From Kalmanozyma brasiliensis GHG001 (lineage: Eukaryota > Basidiomycota > Ustilaginomycetes > Ustilaginales), in contig NW_015961959.1 in assembly GCF_000497045.1 (NCBI RefSeq), forward strand, positions 124,001 to 188,000: a DNA stretch of 64,000 nucleotides. The letters run 5' to 3'. How positions within the stretch are numbered: position 1 is the stretch's first letter; every line of letters starts with the position of its first letter. Positions 1 to 10,042 of this stretch are shown one piece after another. The translations under genes and the position numbers were made by a program. Below the pieces are notes generated by a model, which did no database searches, had not been told where the DNA came from, and worked only from the letters and a program-made list of their open reading frames with translations.

Positions 1-756
1 TCCGATGCCATCGAAGGATTGCGGCAGGATGTCGAGGATGTCAAGCAGAGCGTGCTCGTCGTCGAACGCAGCGGTCCAGAGCGTTTTGGGGTAACACCAG
101 AGGAGCTCAACAACAGAAAAGCGTTCGTAGCAGAATGTGAGGCAGAAGTCAAGGTAGGTCCGCTTGCTCGTCGATCTGTTGACAGCGCAGGAGCTCGTTG
201 ACTGACTCAGAGCTTCCCTTTGGCACGCTAATGCTGGTCAACCGATGAACAGGCACTATCAAAAGTCGCGCAAGCGTCTCCGCCAGGCGGCAGAAATGGC
301 GGAGGATTCAGCGCAGTCCAAATGGACGATGAGGACGAGGATGCCACGGAAGCATTCGAGCGCGAGCAACAGCAGGTAAGTCCACTCACTTCTCGCTCGG
401 CTCTCAGCCTCATGATCGCACTGACGCATTCTCTGATCCTCCATTGGCCGCTCCGAATCGCACCTGCGACTGCACAGATCCTCATGTCACGCCAAGACAC
501 GACACTAGACAAGATCGGTTCCACGCTCAGCTCGCTGCGCAATCAAGCCGGCATGATGGGCCAAGAGATCGGCGAGCAGATCGAGATCATCGATGCATTC
601 GACACAGAGGTAGAATCGAGTCAAGGGAGACTCAGCAAGGCCATGACCAAGATGGACGAGGTGATACGCATCAGTGACGAGAGGTTGGGTGGTTGGTGTG
701 TATGGATCCTGATTGTGGTCCTGTTTCTCTTGCTCTTGGTTGTCTTCCTAATATGA
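1..756 (+). CDS. TLG1: Qc-SNARE of the Tlg1/syntaxin-6 family (5' end outside window)
   Basis: Membrane-fusion SNARE of the trans-Golgi/endosome system. Three exons are visible: 1-153, 253-375 and 478-756, all joined in phase 0, with GTAGGT and GTAAGT donors. The 184 visible residues show a syntaxin-6-like N-terminal helical part (exon 1, with VEDVKQSV and ERFGV), an acidic linker, a SNARE motif containing GEQIEIIDAFDTEVE with the central Gln, and a C-terminal hydrophobic anchor of about 20 residues ending four codons from the stop. Syntaxin-6/Tlg1 proteins are usually about 220-260 aa, so roughly 40-70 N-terminal residues lie upstream of the window. Assignment to Tlg1 rather than Syn8 rests on the N-terminal domain and is inference; SNARE identity is firm. 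Confidence 0.85.
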
Positions 757-1195
757 TGCTGAAGTCACTTGAAGGCACAGCAAATATACCCATCACACCT
801 CATCATAGCACAGACAGCAGTGCCTTGGGGACGATCTCGGCGCAAATTGTGATGAACAGTGTGTGGGCTGTGTACGATCTCAGATGGTGAGGACGAGCTC
901 TGCTGCTAAATTTGGCCTTGTTCCTTCCCCGCTGCCTCCACCGGGTGCTGCAGCCGAGACACGGCAGTTGCATGATCGCGCTTGCAATTTCAACTCACAC
1001 GATGTTTGCCCACCTTCGCCCCTTCCACCACCACCGTCTTCGCTATCACCACTATCCTCACCATTCTTACTGGTTCGATACGATCCGCCGGGTCTCTCAC
1101 ATCATGCTATCGTATCGTTGCTGAATTCACTCGCTCTCCGACCCGATCGGGTCCCATCCATTGGCAAACACTGGTGGAACAAAGGGCTCGTCATC
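757..1195. other. Intergenic: SNARE 3' side and EH-protein leader
   Basis: 439 bases without a convincing gene. The frame of the next gene stays open back to 863, but that stretch is low-complexity and Pro/Leu-rich, so I read it as 5' leader. Confidence 0.5.
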
Positions 1196-3574
1196 ATGGC
1201 GGCCAATAAGGTCGACGATGGCTCTGAGCCCATCAACTTTCGAGCGGCTCTCGCCGCCTTTCAAAAAAAGAGCGCTACCTCTGATGCTCCGTCTGCATCC
1301 AACTTGCACTCGCCCAGACCGCGTCCACTGCAGCCAGCTAGTGGCAGACAGCCTCCTCAAACACCTGCTCGTCCTTCTTCCGGCCTCGATCCTGTATCCC
1401 GATCTTCATCCACTCCACGGATTCGCAACAACTCAGACGGCCTCATTTCGCCCTCAAGCAACAATCCTTTTGCATCCAAATCGTCACTTCATCCTTCCTC
1501 GGCCGTACCGTCTACATCAGCCTCAGGCATGCAAAGTGGCCCCTCTTCCGCTGGGCAACCCTCCATCTGGCCGACGCTGCGGAGAACGGGGAGTGGCGTT
1601 AGCCTGAACGAGCTCACAGAAAGAAGCGTACCTCTCCAGCGCGTCAACGGCTATTTGGCGCACACCCTGCCTCGATCCAGAAGCAGATCCATCATAGGCA
1701 ACGAGCCACTAGATCCGCATTCCAACGGCGGCTCTGCCTCTTCTTCAGGGCGGTCCAGCCCCTATGTCCCTTCTCGGGCTATCCATGGTCTTTTTCCCGA
1801 TGATGCCGACTCGCACTTCAGTCAAACAGTCGGTCCACCCACCACGCAGCACATGCTCGACACCAGCGCAGACGATGCCATGTTTGCGCACGCCGTCATG
1901 GAGCGCTCTGCTCCTCTTGCTTCGCCACGCACACGAGATCTAGCAGAGTCCGACTCGTACCTCCTTCCACCCCAGGTGCCATCGCGTAAAGGAAGCGCCT
2001 CGTCAGGTCACTCCACAGCTGCTTCCATACCGTCGCCCAGACTCCCACCTCGGCCCGCGGCTGCGAATGCCCTAGCTCCAAGCCCGACCATTTCCGAGTT
2101 TGGCCAGTTTCCGGCTTCTTCCTCTGGCAGCGCTACAGCTCCATCCAGAGCAAAGACGGGTCTGGCGTATGCAACGTATACGCCTGGTGCCAAGCGCAAC
2201 GCTCAAGGTCAGGACACAGGTGCAACACCGCCCGCACTGCCACCTCGTAGCGCGACTCTCGGTCAAGCAGACAGGACGCCCCTCCGGACAGAACACGGCA
2301 GCCCTGTTGCGAGACGTGCTCCCACTATCCCCAGGAAGCCGGTCGCTACTCCGACGAGCGCAATGAGCAAACCGATGCCGCCTCCGCGACCAGCAAAGGT
2401 GGGCGAAGGAACTGCACCTGAAAAGCCAGCCTCGGCGTCCCAGCCACCCCCACCACCTCGTCAGCGCACGATCTCGGTCCAAAGCCATCGCGGTTTCACC
2501 AACGCCCCTACTCCTGGCGTCAGAACGCACCGCAAGAGCGGCAGCAACGTCTTCACCAGCATCAGCCTCTCGGACGACGCCAGCGTCGAGCTCAAGCGCA
2601 GTCTCGAAAGCGACATTCACGACGCTCCCTCGCAGCAGCTACCGCCGCCGACCCGCGGCAAGCCGGGAACCTTTGCGGCGCTCCCAGCATCCGCTCGGGC
2701 TTCGTTCAGCAGCACCGCTTCGGGCAACTCAGGTGCCGGTGGCGTGGTGAGCTCTCTCATCGGCAGTGCAGCTTCGGCGATACCGCTGTTCAAGTCGTCG
2801 AGCCCATTCAGCGGGACGAGATCGTTGGCGGACGGAGCGCCGTCGAAGCAGCCCTACTTTTCGGGCGGAGTGGCGGTGAGTCGGAGTGCAAGTGCGCATT
2901 CGGAGCTGTCGGGCGAGGGGGAGGCCGCGCTGTGGGGCGCAGGGAGGACGGTCCAGCTGGCCGACGAGACGAGTGTCGTCAGCAAGACGCAGGGCGGAGG
3001 ACTGCTGAGGGAGCCCAAGGATGGGAGTGCGAGGAGGCGGTACGAGGCGCTATTCGACGAGCTGCTTGTGCGGCAGAGATCAAAGAAGAGGGTGGCGAAG
3101 GACTCGGGCCCGAGTTCGAACGCTTCCACCATCCGCGATGCCTCGACGGGTGCAATGGAGCGCAAGCCCAGCGGCGGCGTCCAGGCGCTGCGAGGATGGT
3201 TCGAGTCGGACCCAGCTACCAACACCGGCTCCTCCACCACCGCGCCATCCCTGCAGCCAGCCCCAGTCGTCACGGACACACTCTCAGACTCGCCCACCAC
3301 GCTGTCGCGCAAAACCGTACACCGCATATGGTCGCGCTCCCGCCTGCCTGCTTCCCTCCTGGGTCGCGTGTGGGACCAAGCCGCTTCGTCTGCTCCGGGT
3401 TTGGAAAAGGAACCCTTCACCCGCGCCATGGCCGCCATCGATGCGGAGCTGGAACGCAAAAAGCATCGTCGCGAAACAAGACGTGCACGGCAGAGCAAGC
3501 CCAGGAACAGAGAGTCGACGACAGGCTCGGCGAGAAGGATGCCCCCTCCGCCGCCGGCTGCTGCAGCATCCTAG
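1196..3574 (+). CDS. IRS4: Irs4/Tax4-like EH-domain protein
   Basis: A single exon encodes 792 aa. Most of the chain is Ser/Pro/Ala-rich disorder with proline runs (PPPPP) and an NPF tripeptide near residue 85. The C-terminal part (about 610-760) starts with RRRYEALFDELL and continues to KTVHRIWSRSRLPASLLGRVWD and FTRAMAAIDAEL, the pattern of the divergent EH domain of yeast Irs4/Tax4. Those proteins bind the inositol 5-phosphatase Inp51 and limit PI(4,5)P2 signalling; that role is inferred from the family. The start is the ATG at 1196, where the conserved-looking segment INFRAALAAFQKK begins. The frame is open further upstream, but the extension to 863 looks like leader sequence. The gene converges on the HSBP1 gene with about 140 bp between stops. 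Confidence 0.75.
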   Translation: MAANKVDDGSEPINFRAALAAFQKKSATSDAPSASNLHSPRPRPLQPASGRQPPQTPARPSSGLDPVSRSSSTPRIRNNSDGLISPSSNNPFASKSSLHPSSAVPSTSASGMQSGPSSAGQPSIWPTLRRTGSGVSLNELTERSVPLQRVNGYLAHTLPRSRSRSIIGNEPLDPHSNGGSASSSGRSSPYVPSRAIHGLFPDDADSHFSQTVGPPTTQHMLDTSADDAMFAHAVMERSAPLASPRTRDLAESDSYLLPPQVPSRKGSASSGHSTAASIPSPRLPPRPAAANALAPSPTISEFGQFPASSSGSATAPSRAKTGLAYATYTPGAKRNAQGQDTGATPPALPPRSATLGQADRTPLRTEHGSPVARRAPTIPRKPVATPTSAMSKPMPPPRPAKVGEGTAPEKPASASQPPPPPRQRTISVQSHRGFTNAPTPGVRTHRKSGSNVFTSISLSDDASVELKRSLESDIHDAPSQQLPPPTRGKPGTFAALPASARASFSSTASGNSGAGGVVSSLIGSAASAIPLFKSSSPFSGTRSLADGAPSKQPYFSGGVAVSRSASAHSELSGEGEAALWGAGRTVQLADETSVVSKTQGGGLLREPKDGSARRRYEALFDELLVRQRSKKRVAKDSGPSSNASTIRDASTGAMERKPSGGVQALRGWFESDPATNTGSSTTAPSLQPAPVVTDTLSDSPTTLSRKTVHRIWSRSRLPASLLGRVWDQAASSAPGLEKEPFTRAMAAIDAELERKKHRRETRRARQSKPRNRESTTGSARRMPPPPPAAAAS

Positions 3575-3717
3575 TCACGCTTTATGGCAATGATGATTGG
3601 ACGGAACGTGTTGACATGTGCGCGTGTGATTGAGAAAAGTTGCAAAGTGGCGTATGTTACAGAGTTGAGAAAGATGGGTCGGAATCGAAATGGTATATGG
3701 GTGAATGGTGGGGAGGA

Positions 3718-4218
3718 TCAGGCGTCGTTGGGCGTTGATGCGCCGGCGGGTGCTAGCGTGCCATGAATGAGATCTGCAGATCAGAGCCATGAATGACAGA
3801 TGTCGTCAGCATGAGCCTTCTCCTATCCCTGCTGCACCACTGGATGCGACCACTTACCCTGTATTGAGCTCTCGAGCGCATCGATGCGGCTGCTCATCTC
3901 GTTCACTGTAGCGTGGTTTGTCGGAAAGGTCAGAATCATCGTCAGCTTCTCTTTTTTCATAGCACCATAGACCAGGTCAATGCGGTGATTCTCACTCCTC
4001 GCGGTGACCTGTCCATTCATGTCGTCGAACCGCGTCTCGAGCTGGCCGAGCACCGTGTCGACCCAATCGATCAGCTGATGCGGAGAGGAAATGTCGGGTG
4101 CCTGCAGACCCTCCTTCTCCGTCGTTGCGCCTGCGTTGTCGATGTGAGATGAGGCGCTTGCAGCGGACGATGTCGAGGGCTGCGACGCGGGTGTTGGCGC
4201 GAGTGTGGCTGCGGACAT
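3718..4218 (-). CDS. HSBP1: Heat shock factor-binding protein 1 (HSBP1)
   Basis: Small coiled-coil protein; in animals HSBP1 binds trimeric heat-shock factor and dampens it. Three exons on the minus strand: 4218-3996, 3905-3858 and 3773-3718 (327 nt, 108 aa). Donors are GTGAGA and GTAAGT and acceptors ACAG and GCAG, all in phase 1. The spliced product reads through the family core: LIDWVDTVLGQLETRFDDM, then GQVTARMNEMSSRIDALE, then a short DLIHG tail. The match across both splice junctions strongly supports the model. The N-terminal 35 residues are Ser/Ala/Thr-rich, longer than the compact animal protein. The gene is divergent from the prenyltransferase alpha gene; the two starts are 264 bp apart and share one promoter interval. 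Confidence 0.9.
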
Positions 4219-4413
4219 TGTGACGGTGATGGTGGTTGGAGGCAAAGTGTTGATCTCGGAAAATACGTTTAGGGAAAAATAAAGTTGGGAGGATAAAACG
4301 CATTGACCCTGAAAGAACGCTTCCCTTTGTGCATACCTTCCTTTGTTCGCCATCGCTCCCATACGAGCACAAAGGGCACGGCGCAAACTTTCGCCGGCAG
4401 AGCACCGTCAAGG

Positions 4414-4420
4414 TATATAA
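4414..4420 (+). promoter_or_regulatory. TATA box of the prenyltransferase alpha gene
   Basis: The perfect TATATAA lies 62-68 bp upstream of the ATG at 4482, in the interval shared with divergent HSBP1. Position and orientation suit the plus-strand gene. Confidence 0.6.
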
Positions 4421-4481
4421 GAGTAGACGTGGACTAGGTGGTCTTCGAAGCAAACTCCATCATCCAATCGACCCCGCAAAG

Positions 4482-5654
4482 ATGACCGCAGCAACCGCCT
4501 CCTCGACGACGCTGGACGACCTGTGCTCTGCTTACCTCCCGTTCGACGCCTCCTCCTCAGCATGGTCGGATCTCACTCCCACGCCTCAACTCGAATCCTC
4601 CTCGCCAATGTGCCCCATCCTCTTTGCACCCGAATACTCCTCCGCGATGGACCTCTATCGAACCCTCACCGTCTCCAACACCGCCCCGCTCTCGGCGATC
4701 GAGCTCTCTCCGCGCGCCCTCGCCCTCACATCGCACCTGATCCAACTCAACCCCTCGCACTTCAGCGTCTGGCAGTATCGCGCCAACATCATCCTCCACT
4801 CCCCCACGCTCGGCTCCAACCGCGACGAGCTGCTCCGTGCAGAGCTCGGGTGGCTCGACGAGCTAGCGCACAAGAATATGAAATCCTACCAGGTGTGGCA
4901 GCATCGACGGCTTGTAGTCTCCGCTCTTGGAGATCCGGGGAGGGAACTGGAGTTTGTCAAGGAGAACCTGGCGAGGGATGCAAAGAACTATCATACCTGG
5001 GGTTATCGCCAGTGGGTGCTGGCGCATTTTGGCGGTCTCTCCCTTCCCTCTTCCGCTGTGGTGGTTGGCAGTCGAGGTGCGGGGGAGTTCCCCCAGTTAT
5101 GGGATGGAGAGGCGGACTATGTGGACCAGCTGCTCAGCGAGGATGTACGAAACAATTCCGCCTGGAACCATCGCTGGTACATCCATTTCGCTCGCTTCGG
5201 CCTCACCGGGTCCACCAACCCCGTCAACCTCGACCCGACAACGATGGAGAAGATCCAAAAGACGATCAAGTACGAAAAGGCCTATGCGAAAGCCTCCCTC
5301 GCCGGATGTCCCAACAATGCCAGTGCATGGACGTACCTCCGTGCGCTGCACACGGCCTTGCCCGCAAGCCTGCAGACGAGGTTGGTCGGCGAGTTGGGCT
5401 GGGTCAAGACGATGGTTTCGACGAATGCCGAGGCGGAGAAGGATGCGAGTGTGGATGTGATGGGCCGAGGACCGGTGGGCGCGTTGGAGTGGTGGTTCGA
5501 CTGCCTTGCGGAGGACGCCCGGTCCGGAAACGTGGCGATCGAGGAGGCAGAGATGCTCGTGAAGCGCCTCATCGTGGCCGACTCAGTCAGAAAGAGGTTT
5601 TGGGCATACAGACTCAAATCTCTCCGTCGCACCCTTCAACCACAGCAACACTAA
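4482..5654 (+). CDS. RAM2: Protein farnesyltransferase/geranylgeranyltransferase I alpha subunit
   Basis: Shared alpha subunit of the two CaaX prenyltransferases, which attach farnesyl or geranylgeranyl groups to C-terminal cysteines of Ras, Rho and fungal pheromone precursors. The 390-aa single-exon product carries the alpha-subunit tetratricopeptide-like (PPTA) repeats. Landmarks are LNPSHFSVWQYR, KSYQVWQHRR, NYHTWGYRQW, NNSAWNHRWY and NNASAWTYLR, plus a final FWAYR. Length is slightly above the usual 315-380 because of loops after the third repeat (residues about 185-205) and near 310-330. The start at 4482 precedes a short acidic leader and sits about 60 bp below a clear TATA box. Confidence 0.93.
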   Translation: MTAATASSTTLDDLCSAYLPFDASSSAWSDLTPTPQLESSSPMCPILFAPEYSSAMDLYRTLTVSNTAPLSAIELSPRALALTSHLIQLNPSHFSVWQYRANIILHSPTLGSNRDELLRAELGWLDELAHKNMKSYQVWQHRRLVVSALGDPGRELEFVKENLARDAKNYHTWGYRQWVLAHFGGLSLPSSAVVVGSRGAGEFPQLWDGEADYVDQLLSEDVRNNSAWNHRWYIHFARFGLTGSTNPVNLDPTTMEKIQKTIKYEKAYAKASLAGCPNNASAWTYLRALHTALPASLQTRLVGELGWVKTMVSTNAEAEKDASVDVMGRGPVGALEWWFDCLAEDARSGNVAIEEAEMLVKRLIVADSVRKRFWAYRLKSLRRTLQPQQH

Positions 5655-5718
5655 ACCGCTGAATGTCACCTTCTCGCCGCAACAAATGTGTGTGTAAATG
5701 CATTGAGCTTGTGTGTGT

Positions 5719-6254
5719 CTAGAAGAGTTTCGGCGCTCCCTCTTCGCCCCACACGACGCGTCTCAGACCAGTAAAGCAGTTCTCTACGCCCTCGGGCTGC
5801 CCGAAATCGGCGAAGAACACCATGTATCCTGCACACGCGGTGGCCAGCACCCCGCCGAGCACGTTGAGCAGGTTCTGTCGCGGACTGGGCTCGAGCGCAT
5901 CATCCTTGGTGGCGCGGCGGAAGAACTTTTCCCGCTGCTGAGGCGAGACGGAGCGGCGAGGGACGGGGATGGTCGGGTTGGAAGGTGGACGTGTGTAGAA
6001 CGCGGATAGGATGTCGTTGGTGTTGTCCGTCGTGGTGGTGGAAGGAGGGGAGGGAGCGAGAGGTGAGGTCGGGTGAAGGGTCGATTGCGGGGCTTGCCAG
6101 AGGGAGCCTGATGAGGTGTCTTCGGTGGGACAGGTGGTCGGGTCGTCAATCTGCAGGAGTGGCGCAAGAAAGGGCAGAAGGAAACCAAACAGGCGTCAGC
6201 GCAAAGTTCATTCGGCTCTTGTGGTTCTCGACCCGACCATGCGCAACACACACC
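5719..6254 (-). CDS. Small single-pass membrane protein, function unknown
   Basis: The last exon is 6150-5719 (143 codons plus TAG). It has a Thr/Pro-rich lead, a basic block (QQREKFFRRATKDD), one hydrophobic helix (NVLGGVLATACAGYMVFF) and an amphipathic tail ending in KLF. The acceptor is CTCCTGCAG at 6151. The upstream exon is less certain. One reading ends at 6254 with donor GTGTGT and codes DLNLEGVYLSFE, but has no in-frame ATG within it. Another uses an ATG at 6326 and donor GTATCT, giving a basic, presequence-like N-terminus. The gene lies directly downstream of bL9-BolA on the same strand with almost no room for its own promoter. I do not recognise the family; a mitochondrial inner-membrane role is only a guess from the basic-helix layout. 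Confidence 0.55.
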
Positions 6255-6342
6255 TCGAAGCTAAGATACACCCCCTCTAGATTTAGATCGGCGTGCGTGG
6301 GTAAAATACATGTCTGGTCTGCGCATGGTCGTGAATCGGGGG

Positions 6343-7593
6343 TCAAATGCTCACAGTGCTTTCTTGCTGCGTCTCGTTGGTCGGTGCAACCTTGCCCTCT
6401 TCGGCCCACGTCTTTGTTCGAAGACTCAACGCATGCAGACCCCGGTCGAACTCGCCCTGCAGCAGCGCGTTGACGGCGCGATGGCGTTTGATCTGCGTCA
6501 TGCCCTGGAACTTGTCCGAGACAACGTGCACGTAAAAGTGCGTCTCGCCGTTGCCGCCGCCTTGGGCTGCCATGGCGGCGTGGTGCGCGTGCTTGCTCGA
6601 GTCGTTGCGGATGTTGACCTCGACCGAAGGGCCGAACTCGGCTTCGAGCTTGGTGCGCATCGACGACTCCATGCTGGTAGGTCTGGCTGATGTCGCGTAG
6701 CCGCGGGTTTGACCGGACATGCTCGACGAGGCGGAAGGCGCGGATGCGATGGGTGTGGAGGCGGATGCGGAGGAAGGGACGGGACGGACAATGACGGGGA
6801 TACGGGCTCGGGTGTTCGAGGCAAAGATGTGGGCCACGAGCACGAATCGGCCGGTCTTCTTGATGCGGCCGAGCTTATCGATCGAGTCGCTAGACCCTTG
6901 TGCAGCGTTGTCGAGCGTGAATTCGCAAGCAGAGTTGATCTGGGTCAAAGTGAGCCTGTTGAGCTGAACCGGCTTGCCCTCGTTGCTGTAATCGGTCTCG
7001 AGATCAAATGCGCCGTTCTCTCTCAAGAACTGAACAACGTCGCTCGTCGAGATGCTCCCCTGAATCCCAATTGCTGGTTTCGGAAGCTCAACTTCTCCAG
7101 TCGTCGCGACCGTCGATGTATACCTGGTCGTAGTCTGTCGGGTAAAGACAACAGGAGGCGCAGCTTCGAGCTTCCTTCGCAAACTCAACAGCTGAAGCGG
7201 ACCGAGCTCCTTTGCGACAGCTTCGCGTTCCTTTTGTACTTCGAGAAAATCGTGCGCCGAGGCGAGCTGTGATTCGACGAGAGCGTCGTGGAGCTTCTGG
7301 TTGGAGAGCTGGAAAGGGGTGGGTAGAGGTTGGTAGATGGCTTTGCGAGTGGGCAGCAGCTGGTTGCGCATGCGCCCGGGCTGGACAAGGACGATACTGC
7401 CGGCGGCGCCGAGACCTTCGATGTCTTGCTTGAGCTGGACACGTACGAGCCTCCTTTGCGAAAGTGTGCGTGCCTGTAGAGCGAGCAGGAGTGACATCAC
7501 ATTTGATCAGCCCGTTGGTCCGTGGCGGTGTGAGAGCCCAACGAAGGGTAGACTTACGGTATGAGCAAGATTGGAGATGGCAGTGGATCTCAT
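6343..7593 (-). CDS. Mitochondrial ribosomal protein bL9 fused to a BolA domain
   Basis: Two exons, 7593-7558 and 7473-6343 (donor GTAAGT, acceptor CTACAG), encode 388 aa. The first 18 residues (MRSTAISNLAHT, then ARTLSQ) look like a mitochondrial presequence. Residues about 19-65 are the L9 N-domain, with VRVQLKQDIEGLGAAGSIV and PGRMRNQLLP. A middle region follows that ends in IFASNTRARIPVIVRP, as expected for the bL9m C-domain. After a Ser/Ala linker comes a second targeting-like stretch (MSGQTRGYATSARP). A complete BolA domain then runs about 284-370, with KHAHHAAM, HFYVHVVSDKFQGM and IKRHRAVNALL. BolA proteins work with monothiol glutaredoxins in Fe-S cluster handling. No stop or convincing intron separates the halves, so this is one fused ORF. 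Confidence 0.85.
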
Positions 7594-8257
7594 CTCGTTT
7601 CTGTGAGGTATTCCTTGCACGAGCTGGTGATCGCCAGGAGAATGGTGCGAGCAGGGGAGGTGAACGATGATGATGATGAGGAATAGAAATCGTTGCAGTC
7701 TTCTTCTTGAAAGGGCGAGCTTGACACCCTTTTTTTGCGGAAGCGCAACCCGAATTTCGCCCGAGAAGTCTGCAGCAGAAATTTGCCATGCTTGTGAGAT
7801 TGGCAGAGTCGATGCTGGCGAGAAAATGGCCGCGTCAAGCTGACTAAAATGGGAAAAAGCGGAACGGACAGAGGGCTGAGGGAAGAATCGAGGCAGCAGA
7901 CGGCGACTTCTGACTTCCGATCGGTTATCGCAGGCGGTACCACCAAAAAAATCCCAGAGCCGAAAGCAGCCAACACCGAATAATGAGTTCTTCTCGAGAG
8001 CCGTTTCCGAGGTTACTAGCTATCTTCTTGCCCCCTGCATCCATTCAATCACCTCTCCATCGGCATCAAATCCCAGTCATATCGCACCATCGAGCTTCGA
8101 GGTCCTCTGGCATCATCTTTACAAGCCTTGATCGCCGCAAAACTCGCCGACTCAAGCCTCTTCGGTCAACGAGCACGGACCCAAGAAGATTTTGTAGCGA
8201 CGCCATCGATAGCGAGGCCCTCAGCATCGAACAGCCGCACAGCTCGTGTCTGCCCTA
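7594..8257. promoter_or_regulatory. Divergent promoter interval, bL9-BolA / COQ1
   Basis: 664 bp between the two divergent starts. It is pyrimidine-rich on the COQ1 side; I found no TATA box and no further coding region. Confidence 0.5.
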
Positions 8258-9943
8258 ATGCCGTCAAGATTGCCAAGGTCAGCGCTTGCGAGCGTGGCTC
8301 GGGCAAGACCATGCTCTTCCGCCGTACCAAGGCTCGCTCCGGCTGCATCAGCCACCCGCACTCAATCTAGCTGGGCGTCAGCGCTAGACCAGGCAAAGAA
8401 TCTCGTTCAAGATCAGCTCGGCCACTTTCCTCCTTCATCTTCGTCTGCTTCATCCTCCTCCTCGAGGTCATCCTCAGGCTCCACTGCCTCGTCCGCAGCT
8501 TCTTTCTTCGGCGCCTCCGACCCTGCTTCATCTGCATCAGCTGCTCCATCTGCACCCATCATTCAAGACCCACTTTCGCTCGTCTCGTCCGAGCTCTCTT
8601 CTCTGCGCTCCAACGTCTCCTCGCTCCTCGGCTCTGGGCATCCTAGCCTGGACACAATAGCAAAGTACTACTTTCAGGCCGAGGGCAAGCACGTTCGACC
8701 TCTCATCGTGCTCCTCATGAGCAAGGCGGTCAACGGACTCTCGCCACTCTACCCAGAGCTGCTTGCGCAGGCACAGAACACCGCGTCGCGAAGCGATACG
8801 GGAAAGTCGATCGAGCGGGACATGGGCATCAACGAGCCGCTCTCACCAGGGAGTGTACTGAACGATTTTAACCCACACATGGAGAGCATCGAGGGGTCGC
8901 TCCCCACATCCGCATCCCAACAAGACGGCAATGCAGCAGCAGCACTAGCCTCGACGTCCGGTGCCATCCTGCCAACGCAGCGCAGACTGGCCGAGATTAC
9001 AGAGATGATCCACGTCGCCTCGCTCCTGCACGACGATGTGATCGATGCATCGCCACTCCGTCGTGGTGCGCCCTCGGCACCTTCTGCGTTCGGCAACAAG
9101 CTCAGCATCCTCGGCGGCGACTTTTTGCTCGGGCGCGCTTCCGTTGCGCTCGCCCGACTTCGTGATGCCGAGGTCGTCGAACTGCTCGCAACGGTCATTG
9201 CCAACTTGGTCGAAGGGGAGGTGATGCAGCTCAAGTCGCAGGCTGCCGCTGAATCGGGTGAGGCAGCTTCGACCAATAGTCACGCCAACATTTGGGAGTC
9301 GGAAGGACTGTTCGCGCACACCATGGGGATGAATGAGTCGCAAGCCAAGCAGGCTGTCGATGCGGCAATGTCGGCGCAGAACCAGCCTACGCCGGCTCAC
9401 TTTTCGTTGTATCTGCAGAAGACGTACCTCAAGACGGCGGCGCTGATTGCAAAGTCGACGAGGGCCTCGGTGATTCTTGCTGGATGTGGCGCCGATGCGG
9501 TGGCTAACGCGGGACTTTCAAGCTCGGTAGCGGAGGAGATGAGACGCATCCGAGACGCAGCTTATGGCTACGGTAGGAATCTGGGAATCGCCTTCCAGCT
9601 GGTAGACGACTTGCTCGATTTCCAGTCCACCTCGGCGGCGTTCGGCAAGCCTTCAGGTGGTGCTGATCTGCGATTGGGTTTGGCGACTGCACCGGTGCTC
9701 TACGCTTGGCAGGAGCTGCCTGGGGAGGGAATTCACGAACTGGTCGCGCGGCGGTTCGACGGGCAAGGAGATGTGGAGAAGATGCTGAAGCTGGTCGACA
9801 GGAGTAGAGGGCTGGAGAGGACCGCTGAGCTGGCCAAGGAGCACGCGAGGAGGGCGAGGGACCACCTCGAGGTGCTACCGGAGAGCGAGGCCAAGCAGGC
9901 ACTGGTTAAGTTGAACGAGCAGGTGATCAAGCGGGTCAAGTAA
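8258..9943 (+). CDS. COQ1: Mitochondrial polyprenyl diphosphate synthase (ubiquinone side chain)
   Basis: Trans-polyprenyl synthase that builds the isoprenoid tail of coenzyme Q from FPP/GGPP and IPP. The single exon encodes 561 aa. It starts at the first true ATG (8258) with a basic, Ser/Ala-rich mitochondrial presequence. A long Ser-rich low-complexity segment (about residues 50-95) follows, then the catalytic domain. Visible landmarks are YYFQAEGKHVRP, the first Asp-rich motif HDDVIDASPLRRG (about 257-269), GNKLSILGGDFLLG, EGEVMQ, YLQKTYLKTA, and the second Asp-rich motif FQLVDDLLDF (about 447-456). Extra length comes from the Ser-rich region and from a loop of about 70 residues just before the first Asp motif. 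Tail length (hexa- to decaprenyl) cannot be read from sequence alone. Confidence 0.93.
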   Translation: MPSRLPRSALASVARARPCSSAVPRLAPAASATRTQSSWASALDQAKNLVQDQLGHFPPSSSSASSSSSRSSSGSTASSAASFFGASDPASSASAAPSAPIIQDPLSLVSSELSSLRSNVSSLLGSGHPSLDTIAKYYFQAEGKHVRPLIVLLMSKAVNGLSPLYPELLAQAQNTASRSDTGKSIERDMGINEPLSPGSVLNDFNPHMESIEGSLPTSASQQDGNAAAALASTSGAILPTQRRLAEITEMIHVASLLHDDVIDASPLRRGAPSAPSAFGNKLSILGGDFLLGRASVALARLRDAEVVELLATVIANLVEGEVMQLKSQAAAESGEAASTNSHANIWESEGLFAHTMGMNESQAKQAVDAAMSAQNQPTPAHFSLYLQKTYLKTAALIAKSTRASVILAGCGADAVANAGLSSSVAEEMRRIRDAAYGYGRNLGIAFQLVDDLLDFQSTSAAFGKPSGGADLRLGLATAPVLYAWQELPGEGIHELVARRFDGQGDVEKMLKLVDRSRGLERTAELAKEHARRARDHLEVLPESEAKQALVKLNEQVIKRVK

Positions 9944-10042
9944 CAGGCTCGGTGATAGAATGCGTATCTGATAGAGTGCTCCATCACAATCGTGTATCAT
10001 CCAGCATATCCATCAACCCATCACCATTCGTGACATCTCCCA

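Noticed and set aside
863..1195. N-terminal extension of the EH protein from 863
   Set aside because: Low-complexity sequence; the downstream ATG at 1196 begins the conserved-looking segment.
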